From NCBI GenBank assembly GCA_008694505.1, contig VZDJ01000219.1, positions 6,532,081 to 6,596,080 on the forward strand: a stretch of DNA of 64,000 nt, in the 5' to 3' direction. The stretch comes from Cyanoderma ruficeps. Lineage: Eukaryota > Chordata > Aves > Passeriformes > Timaliidae. Positions 52,801 through 61,460 of the stretch are shown here, piece by piece (the first letter of the stretch is position 1; each line of letters opens with the position of its first letter). The position numbers and the translations under genes were made by a program. The notes beneath the pieces were generated by a model that saw only the letters and a list, made by a program, of their open reading frames with translations, ran no database searches and was not told the origin of the DNA.

Positions 52801-54869
52801 CCTCCCTATTTTATAAATGGAAATGCTGCCATCATGAAGCTTCAGATTTATCAAAGTATGAATACCTAATTTTCTGGGTTATTTTAAGCAGCAGTTATGC
52901 CCTTGACACAGTTATGGCTATTACAATAAGTTACTTGCATTAGACCTGTGGAGCTAGACAAAGAGTTGGGTTCTCTGATGTTTAGACTTAGCTATGAACA
53001 CTTTTTCTCTGTTGTATGTATTTATCTTGATTCAGCAGCTACAGGTCTGCTTGCCTTGACAGATCTCCTCCCTTAAACTTACATTTCATGGTAATAAACC
53101 ATGAATTGCCAGGGTATTTCTCAATGTAATGTCAAAAAGGAGAGGGCAGCATAGATTTCTGCTCTCGTTTCCAGGAGATTATCTTCCAAGAATAATTATT
53201 GTTATATAACTTCAAGATCACAGTCTCCAACTATGGGTATAATTTGAGGCTGTTTCTAATAAGTATTGTCTCTAGCCTGTGGTTCGCTCTGGTTTAAATC
53301 TTCTCAGCTTTTTGGTCAAATAACAGCCTAGAACAATATTTTTAGGAAAAGATGATGCTTGGCAATGGCTGGGAATTTTGTGGCTTTCACCACCTTCAGA
53401 GGATTTGGGCTATTGTGTGTACTTTTCAAATAAACAAAAAAAACCCTCACCCCCAACCTGGAAAGGCTTTAACTGGAACCTTATCCAAGAAAACTTGCAA
53501 CTTTCACTTTGATTGTGTTGCTGATGTGAGAGTTCATCTTTTCTGAATATAACTGGACTGTCTGCATCCCTCTTTGCTTAGTTTCTTTTGCCCTTTTTTA
53601 CACTTTCTTCTGGTACTTTCCTGAGTGCCACTCGGGTTCTTGCAAACTGAGGAATCAATGGTGCTACAAGGTCATTAATTTTGGATCAAACATTTTTCTT
53701 TAAACTTTGTCAGAGATGTGAATATTTTGCAAGTTAGGCTATAAAGGAGGCAGTTGTCCATGGGAAAGGCTGGCTGGTGGTGTTTCAGCCATCTGGCTGC
53801 GAGATCCTGATTGTCTTCCTTCTGACGGGTTTTGGATGACTATTGAAGATGTAGATGTTTAAATGATAATCGATAACATTATTCATCTCAGTGATTCTCT
53901 TGGCTATGCTCTTGCTTTAACATTAGTTTTTAATAAAACTTGCCACTTCAAATTTCATTTTAAGCAGGAAAAAAAAGTTTTTAATGTTTCAGATTTGGAA
54001 GCTTTTACAGAGCTTAATAAAAATTCACTTGGGCAAAGCGCAATAGACAACTGTATTGGTACTGATGGTTTCTATTTAAGAAACATGTCTCTTTTGTTAG
54101 CTGCATCTTGCAGCTGCTGAGATTCTTTGTCTTGCTTTCTCTAAGTCTTTCTCTTGGCATTTCACAGGCAACAGAGAGGGGGCAAGTGCCTCCAACACTA
54201 CCATTGCAGAGAACTTGATCTTGTCCCTCGTATGACTCAGGCCTTTGTATTGGTGTGGGAATGATCTGGACAACGACCAGGGATACTGGGGAGAAGGAGA
54301 TGCTCTCAGTAAATTGGGATGGTCAAACACCCCACCAAGCTTTATAAACTATTATTAGATATTTAGGTAGCAGGATGGACAAGTGCACCAGACTTTCAAG
54401 CAGGAGAAACAGACTCTTAATCCTCACCACTGCTCCATGATCCTCCTGTCAGATAACTGGGCAAAGGGCTCCCAGACAAGCTTGTTGGGACAGAGATTGT
54501 GTGTTGGGCTCTGTGTGAGGTTCTGCAGAGACAGGAATGACAGTGCTCTGGGAATCCTGCTCTGCTTTTGGATTTGGCATTCAAATGACAGAAAAGCAAC
54601 AGCAAAACAATCCACAGAGTGACACAGATTATTAAAAAATATGATTTAAGGGGGAAAAAATATTCACATCTGAATGCACTGGGTAAAACATCTGTCTGAG
54701 GAGTCTGGGATCTGACTCATCCTGCTGTCACATTCCTGAAGGTCCCTTGCATCTCTAGAAAGAAGTTAGCAAATTAAGGAAAAGGAAATAAATAAAGTTA
54801 CCTCTACTAGCTAAGAAAGAGATTATCTCTTCACCAGCTTAGCACTTCTGGGCTGTATATCCATATAGG
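49869..54869. other. non-coding stretch
   Basis: Five kb of AT-rich unique DNA with ORFs no longer than 95 codons and no known domain. No interspersed repeat was recognised. Confidence 0.6.
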
Positions 54870-55150
54870 AACCCCCTTTTTATGTGTATTGACTTAGTGA
54901 AGTGCAAACATGTTAAAAAGTTCACTTTCTCCTTTATACGAGTCTATAAAAAAGCTCTTAAAACGGAGTCATAGTGTTTCAATGAGACAAATGAATGATC
55001 AGCTGAGACCCAACAGTCCTTTTCGATGGATTAGGTGCTTGTGTGAGAAATTCTAAGATGCTAATCAGCCTGGAGAATTTTCATGCCTTCAGCACTATGT
55101 AATGACACAAAATATTGTGATGCCTCCAAGTTATAATGGGATAGGCGAGG
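54870..55150. other. candidate conserved non-coding block
   Basis: Repeat-free AT-rich sequence with CpGs at TTTATACGAGTC, AAAACGGAGTC and CTTTTCGATGG, plus GAATGATCAGCTGAG and GATGCTAATCAGCC words. No open frame covers it. It looks like a developmental enhancer element by texture only. Confidence 0.22.
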
Positions 55151-55870
55151 GGGATGCAGTAATAGGTATCATTCCTGATATTTGATTCCAGCTAGAATGA
55201 AACTTCCAGAAGTCTCTGGGCAGCAGAGATTTCTCATGCCTTTATGGACACTGGGGTAAAACTAAACATAGCCACACTAGCCTGGAAATTTTTGTAACAG
55301 CTATTTGGACACAGTAATGTACAGAAATAATTACAAACACATGCACAAGTAGATCAGTGTGTGTTTTCTGTGCCTGCCTTTTGGAGGAATCACACATTAA
55401 CATATTTTCTGAATTTTGCAAATGCACTGCAAAACTGCAGCTCAATAAATGGGACTTTATATGTTTGTCTAAACCGATGACACCAGTATAAAATAAGACA
55501 TTTTCTAGTTGGGATTTAGGAAGCTGTAAGACATGACAGAAGTGTTCATAATTAGACATTTCAGCACAAATTTGAGTTCTCATGGAGTTGATCCAAAAAC
55601 AGTTCTCCAGCAAAGCATGTATCTGTTTAAACACTTACTGTGGAAGGGATCGATCCCACTGCCAGAGCAGTAAAACACATATTCGCTGTGATAGCATAGA
55701 AGTGGGTCACAGTTTACCAGAAGGAATCACTTACTCTATAGAGCTGTTAGACTGTATTTCTGTACATTTGGAATTTTTGAGTTATGTCCTGTCACAGCTG
55801 CAGGCGTGCAAGTGCTGTGTTTGTCTCTGTGTTAGTCACTGAAAAAATTAAGAAGAAAAAAAGAGGGTAA
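55151..55870. other. non-coding stretch
   Basis: Unique DNA left of a CR1. The 130-codon minus-strand ORF (55242-55634) has no known domain. Confidence 0.55.
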
Positions 55871-56069
55871 ATCCTCAGCATGAGGGTGGTGAGGCCCTGG
55901 CATGGGGTGCCCAGAGAAGCTGTGGCTGCCCCATCCCTGGAAGTGTTCAAGGCCAGGTTGGATGGGGCTTGGAGCAACCTGGTCTGGTAGAAGATGTCCC
56001 TGGCCATGGCAGGGTTTGGAATGGGGTATCTTTAAGGTCCTTTCCAACCCAAACCGTTCTATAATTTAT
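55871..56069 (+). mobile_element. CR1 LINE fragment, 3' end, plus strand
   Basis: The best preserved CR1 piece here: AGGGTGGTGAGGCCCTGGCA, GTGCCCAGAGAAGCTGTGGC, TGGAAGTGTTCAAGGCCAGG, GGCTTGGAGCAACCTGGTCT and TTTCCAACCCAAACCGTTCTATAATTTATT in part. 5'-truncated at about 55871. ORFs read across it on the opposite strand (for example the peptide IQPGLEHFQGW) recur in other CR1 copies and are not genes. Confidence 0.96.
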
Positions 56070-58479
56070 TTCTTTCTAGGTGTGGTATTGTTGTTTTGGG
56101 AGATGAAGAGTAAAAGTGAGGCATTTCAAAACAGCCCTCAGGATGGTTGGTTCTCTACAGGCTTCACAGGGCACTAAAGGATGCACCTGAGTTGGTGCTG
56201 AAATGGTTAATTGATAACATAGGGCTGGGAAATCAGCTTTCTGCCTGGCACAACTGCTTCAGGAATCCTGCCAGGAGCCAGTAGCTGAAAGCCTCACTAA
56301 AACCAACAGGACAACACTACTAAATGCCTGGAGTCTTAAATGATTTGTGGTTTGTCAGGGTGACACATTTGTGGTCTTCATGTAAGTGCAACCTGAGAGA
56401 CATGCCTGCCATTTACAGAAATGTGTAAACAATGCAGCTTGTGAGTGTTTATGTTGTCGTTACAAGAACAAAATTTTATCTGCATAATTACAAAATTATA
56501 TTCTGATAGGGATTCTTATTTAAGCCTGTTACATGCTCCAGCAAAGCAGAAAATCCCTTCCTGAGCACCGTTAATAATGGAGCATTAAGAATACACTGTT
56601 TTCTTTTCTTGCTTTATATACATCTATTTATTTTTAAAACAACTGTTTTCTGGTGCTTTCTAGGATTTCTTTCCCGGGTGGTGGGGGGAGCATTTCCCTG
56701 GAGCTGGCTACAAGAAGGAATATCTGTACAGCCACATCTGGTAATGTTCCTGTGCTTCACTGGCACCAGTTTTTTTTCCTCCAGTCTGCAGCAGGGCCTG
56801 GGACAGGGAATTTAGGTAGGCAGTTTGTCAGCTCTGAGGAAAGTGCATGGAGGAGAGGCTGACAATGTTCATGGATTTCTTTCTGTAAAGATTTAAGTGA
56901 ACTTCATTGTACAAAAAGTTATGATATTTAGTGGTGGGCTTGGCAGTGTTAGGTTAATGGTTGGACTTGTTCATCTTATTTTTTTTTCAAACCTAAAAGA
57001 TTACATGCTTCTATATGATCCCATAGGACTAAAATACCTCTTATTTTTTCCCCCCTAGCAATCTTATTAGCAGAATTCAGTGAAGTGAACATGCCCTCAG
57101 GGATGCCCCCAGCATGATCTCACATCTGGGCAGTACCACCTTGAGGATGGAGGGCACTGGGAATCCTTCTTGGGGGCCGTGGGGGCTTTTCAGGACATGC
57201 TGTTATGCAGGGTCCTTGTAGCTGTCCGGGGATGACTTCTCAGGAGGCCCCAGCAGCCATTTCTGATGGGCTCAGCCACCTGAGCCCCCTCTCCAGACCT
57301 GGGGAATAAAGGTGCTTCATCATCCTGTACAGTCCTGTGGTGGATTTGGGAAATGTTAAATACTGTTCCTTGAAATGAAAAGGGAAGGAAAGCAGTGGGA
57401 ACCTCACAAAGAGAAGCTGATGAAGAAGGGAGGAGGGAAGGGCAGATAGGGTAACTCCTGGCAACTAAGACTTCCTGGGGACAGCCCCACTCCCCGGGCA
57501 CAACCTGCCTGCCTGCTCCTTCCACTGGTCCTGCTTGTGGCAACAGGACAAACAGCCAATGGTGATTAAAAAAGGCCACTATCAATCAGGTTTTGCTTGT
57601 TGAGTCACCGGGGATTTGTATCTGGAAGGCAGAGGGGCCTCCTCTGTTTAGTGCTGTCTCTAGCTGAGAGATGATGGCTGGACAGAGAACAGGGCAGCCC
57701 TCCGAGGAACCTGATTTCCTACGGAGATTCCCACACTGCAGCCTCCTGCCGTGGGAGGATGGCTTAGCAGAACAACCCAGACCTGCTCCATGCAGTTTCC
57801 TGCAGTGGTCCATGGACGTGTCTCCCAGTGATGTGGGAAATGAGCTGGTCTTGCCAGTTTTGTTAAGGCACAGCAGTAAATTAAACAGTGGCAAAAGAAA
57901 GCAGGACTGAGCCCTTCCCTGGGCACTTGCAGACTGGAAGTGTAACACCAGTGTTAGTGGCTTTATTATGGACATGTGCATGCCTGGATCCCAGGCCAGT
58001 GGCTACACTGAGCAAACATTGGTGTGGATGGGAGGAGGGAAAACATCTATTTTCTCGTGACAGTACAAAGGATGACTAATTACACCGGGAACAGCTGCAG
58101 TGCACTTGAAACTATAGAAGATCAGCTGATCCCTACCATGCCTCCCCAGCCAACTGACAACACCTGAGCCCTGCCAGATAAAAGCCAGGCTCTGTGCTTT
58201 GTCCAAGTCATTAGAGCTCCACTTGGAGAGAAGTGAGCAAGGAACAAGCTTTGCTTCACTGCTTAATGTTACTCAAAAAGAAAAAAAAAAAGCCTGGAAT
58301 AAATATTTCAGTCCAAAGTAATATTTACTTGGGTGCTTAAAACTTTGTAAAATGCCCTGAAGGTCACAAGACATTCATCCTGCTGTGTATTTCTCTTTAA
58401 GAAGGTGCTTGTAAGTACTACTGGAACACGTGTGATGAGGGGTTGCCATGGCAAACAGGTTTTGGCACTATTTAAGAGA
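56070..58479. other. non-coding stretch
   Basis: Unique DNA. The part at 57090-57340 is GC-richer and has an AATAAA (57303-57308) after CAGACCTGGGG, which could suggest an old LTR or 3' end but is too weak to call. A perfect 12-bp palindrome GATCAGCTGATC lies at 58120-58131. An A-rich tract is at 58275-58291. ORFs up to 131 codons have no domain. Confidence 0.55.
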
Positions 58480-58640
58480 GAGTTTTATTGCACAGCAGAA
58501 TAAATAAGCATGTTAAAGCCACATACAGTAACTTGTTGGCACATACATTAATGCTCCCAAGGGCTGCAATAACTTAAGCACCCTCCCTTTAAACATTTTT
58601 CAGTGTTTTTTCTTTTTTATTGACTACATGCATTCAGTAT
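58480..58640. other. candidate conserved non-coding block
   Basis: AT-rich, repeat-free, with TTTTATTGCACAGCAG, AATAAGCATGTTAAAGCC and CAATAACTTAAGCACCC words and no ORF. Texture suggests conservation; not testable here. Confidence 0.15.
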
Positions 58641-59109
58641 TAGGGCTAGGAATGTCCCATTTCCACCCTCTTTTGAAGTGAGTAATTGAGGCAAAAAAAG
58701 AGGACTGTCTAATAAATCATAAAGGGGCATTGTGCACAGACAAGAGGGGCAATTTTCCCATTCCTAACATACATGAGGATAAGCCAGCATGAGACCTGTC
58801 TGTGTGCTAAATCCTGACTTGCTCCCTCTAGACACAAGAGTAGATTGGCATCTTTATATTTTTGATGGAGCCTGAATAATCAGGAATAGTTTCACACCGT
58901 TTTCTGCAGTTTCTGTCTTGCCCTGTTGTGCCAACCCAGTCTTCTCCCACATCACAGCAGCAAACTCATTACTTTGGCTTTACTCATTTTATGAACCACC
59001 TGCTCTGTTCCCAGTTTGGCTCCCAGTTCACACCAGCGAGTCCCAGTGTTGAGGAAGTGCTGCAGGGAGGCAAGAGGCAAATCTGTGCCTGTGAGAGGGC
59101 TCAGGTTTG
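58641..59109. other. non-coding stretch
   Basis: Unique DNA; nothing specific seen. Confidence 0.5.
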
Positions 59110-59410
59110 TGGTGCTCTTAAAGGTGAACATAAATTACATTTATAATGAAAGCTCCGGTTTAAGAAGAGTTATTAGTGTATTAGGCTGGGCTTTATTAGC
59201 TCGGAGGTTTCACAGCCGTGTGGGAGGTGTGACACTGGCTCCCTCTTCTGTGGGAACCAGTAACTTTTCTGGGCTGGAGAACTCTGAAGCCGCCAAGAGC
59301 AGATGAAGCCCCCGAAACCTCCCCCATCCCTCCCACCTCGGGACACTGGTATGAGTCACATTATTGTAGGTGTGATCGGGTTACAGCTGTGAGGCGGGGC
59401 ATCGCTGCCT
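59110..59410. other. candidate conserved or regulatory block
   Basis: Starts AT-rich (AACATAAATTACATTTATAA, AGAGTTATTAGTG) and becomes GC-richer, with several CpGs (CTCGGAGG, AGCCGTGTG, GAAGCCGCC, GTGATCGGG, GAGGCGGGGCATCGC). An AP-1-like TGAGTCA lies at about 59354. The CpG density is well above the local level. It may be an enhancer or small promoter; no transcript can be shown. Confidence 0.22.
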
Positions 59411-59746
59411 CCTCTCCTGGGGAGGGAAGGATGGCCAGGGATTCAGTGGGAGCTGGTGGTAACGGTGCCTTGTTTAAAACTGGGACCTTGGAGACTGATG
59501 GACCCAATTCTCCTTAGCTGACTGGGGAAGAGGGACAGAAATTACATCTCACCCTAAAAAGGGGCGTGCAGGCAATGCTCACTCCCATTATAGTCAGAGG
59601 AAAAATCTGGATTATATATTCCCTATAGTTTTAGGATGGAAGCTGTAACATATTTTACTTTTAGAACACTTTTTGCCTCCTGTCTCATCACCAAGATTAT
59701 CCCACACCTTTCAGTAAGGTTTGGACTGATCATCAGAGCTTGTTTC
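59411..59746. other. non-coding stretch
   Basis: Unique DNA left of a CR1; nothing specific seen. Confidence 0.5.
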
Positions 59747-59870
59747 TCAAGGCCAGGCTGGATGGGGCTCTGAACAACCTGGTCTAGTGAAAGGTGTCCC
59801 TGCCCATCCAGGGGGTTGGAACCAGGTGATCTTCCAGGTCCCTTCCAACCCAAACCATTCTGTGATTCTA
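59747..59870 (+). mobile_element. CR1 LINE fragment, 3' end, plus strand
   Basis: A 124-bp piece from AAGGCCAGGCTGGATGGGGC through AACCTGGTCTAGTGAAAGGT to a well preserved CTTCCAACCCAAACCATTCT GTGATTCT end. Strongly 5'-truncated. The minus-strand ORF at 59623-59904 that crosses it is a repeat translation. Confidence 0.95.
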
Positions 59871-60465
59871 AACTTTCCTGTACACTCAGCAATTGCTGAA
59901 GCATGCTCGAGCCTCAGGAAATGGGGGAAGAAAAAAGAGAGTTCATTATTTTATGAAAGGTAGATGTTTGTAATATCACATCCTGATGGGTTCATTATGA
60001 ATTGCAATTTACTGAATATGTGGATTCCTGCAGGAGGGACAGTGCATGGAGAAAAAATAAAGGCAAAGGGAGGGAGGTGATTTTTACGCCTGTAAAGCTG
60101 TCTCCTGGGTGTAACCAGAGTGGAAGCTGTACCATTTCCTTCTAGCTGTTTGGATTTGTTTGCAATTAAAGTCTAGTGGAGCTGTCAGGGGCTGTTGACA
60201 AATATATTATAACCAACTTAGGTTAAGCGAGTTACTTAAAATTAATCCATCCCTGCACAACACTCCTGTTTCACTTCACAAGAATGTGCCAGGAGGAATG
60301 AGTACAATCCTGACCATGTTGGGAGGACCTCCTCAAGGTGGAAATTTGCAAATAGGACTACTGTTGTATGTAATGAGAAGCTGCAGGGCTTTCAATTATC
60401 CCACATAGTCTGTCTCTTTGCAACTTGACTGACAGCTAATTATGCTGGTGCCATTTTTTTGGCAG
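59871..60465. other. non-coding stretch left of a candidate exon
   Basis: AT-rich unique DNA. The part 60130-60270 (TGCAATTAAAG, AACTTAGGTTAAGCGAGTTAC, AAAATTAATCC) resembles a conserved block. The last 40 bases hold the branch point and pyrimidine tract of the candidate exon that follows. Confidence 0.5.
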
Positions 60466-60566
60466 TGGAATTTAATCTCCCAGATGGAAAGCAAATCAAT
60501 CTGCCCATTGCTGCAGCTGAGGCGTACTTTGGCTCAACTTTAATTTATTCTCCTAAGCCTACGAAG
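60466..60566 (+). CDS. possible internal coding exon, gene unknown
   Basis: Seen: the branch-point-like word GCTAAT (60435-60440), a T-rich tract (CCATTTTTTTGG) and acceptor CAG ending at 60465. A 101-bp open segment follows, then donor AAG|GTTAGT at 60567. The frame starts with the last two bases of a codon and ends on a full codon. The peptide begins EFNLPDGKQINLP, continues IAAAEAYFGSTLI and ends YSPKPTK. Its composition looks like an ordinary soluble protein rather than random translation, with no low complexity. The frame stays open past the donor to 60737, so it does not prove splicing. I do not recognise the family. Neighbours are non-coding, so if real it would belong to a gene with very large introns running on the + strand. 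A chance ORF or an lncRNA exon are the alternatives. Confidence 0.33.
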
Positions 60567-61320
60567 GTTAGTCATTTCAAGGTACAAAAATATCAAATTT
60601 CTTCCCTTAACCAGGCTGGTGAAAAAGTGGGGAAGAGTTGGGATTTTATGGGCTGCGCTGTGAAATGTCGTCGCTCCTTCCTTTGTATTAGGAAACAGCA
60701 GTATCATCTCCCCTTGATTCCTGGTTGTGGAATCTAACAAGGAAGAAGCATTTATGAGCAGGTTGCTAGTGATAATGGTTAAACATGAATTGTGGAGGCA
60801 TTAAGTGGGATTCTATGGAGGCGTGAACTAAATCTCTGAAGAACTTGACACAAAAAGGAATCGGTGGCAATTTTCAAGCACTTTAGCCAGTGTGCAATAG
60901 CCTGGTTCCCTTTGGGTTTCATGCCAGGGATATAAATACAATCCTCCTACTTACCTGCACTCTTCAGGCCTATCAATTATGCTGCTCCCTCTGAGCTGCT
61001 GTTACAACTTGAGGTATTACTGTCCTCTGTAAAACCAGCGCAGAGCAGAGTCTGTGACTGGTTAGCACAGGCTGCAGACCTCATCTGTGGGTAGCCAGCA
61101 CCTGCAGCTCCTGTCAATGCTGTTTCTCAGGCTAGAAACCCCAATTTCAGCTAGGATCAAGGGGAAGGGAGCTCACAAAAACTTGGTGCTAATGAATACT
61201 GGAAACCTGGCACCTTATTTTTCTGTAAACTTTTGCCTCTCTGGTTGTTTCAGTCTGAGTATGGTTCTAATGTCTTGTCTGTGTGTTATTTTCCCTTTTG
61301 GAGTGCTTTTTCTGAATTCT
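60567..61320. other. non-coding stretch right of the candidate exon
   Basis: Unique DNA that would be intron if the exon at 60466-60566 is real. ORFs below 95 codons and without domain. Confidence 0.5.
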
Positions 61321-61460
61321 CTGGAGGTGTTTAAGGCCAGGTTGGGCTGGGCTCTGAGCAACCTGGTCTAGTGCAAAGTGTCCCTGCCCAAGGGAGGGAG
61401 TTGGAAAGAGATGATCTTTAAGGTCCCTCTGACCCAAACCAACCTAGGAGTCTGATTCTA
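61321..61460 (+). mobile_element. CR1 LINE fragment, 3' end, plus strand
   Basis: CTGGAGGTGTTTAAGGCCAG, CTCTGAGCAACCTGGTCTAG and TGATCTTTAAGGTCCCTCTG mark CR1, about 140 bp. The final part (ACCCAAACCAACCTAGGAGTC in part, then TGATTCTA) is altered from the usual CCATTCTATGATTCT, so the copy is degraded at its 3' end. 5'-truncated. Confidence 0.93.

Noticed and set aside
55832..56047. Peptide IQPGLEHFQGW shared by ORFs at 38388-38585 and 55832-56047, with a shortened form at 59623-59904, looking like a gene family
   Set aside because: All three ORFs read antisense through CR1 copies; the shared peptide is repeat translation.
57090..57340. Possible old LTR or gene 3' end with AATAAA at about 57303
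   Set aside because: No matching LTR edges, TATA box or upstream coding sequence; one AATAAA is expected by chance in this much DNA.
58120..58131. 12-bp palindrome GATCAGCTGATC as a binding site
   Set aside because: It includes an E-box (CAGCTG), but one such palindrome is likely by chance in 64 kb and nothing nearby supports function.
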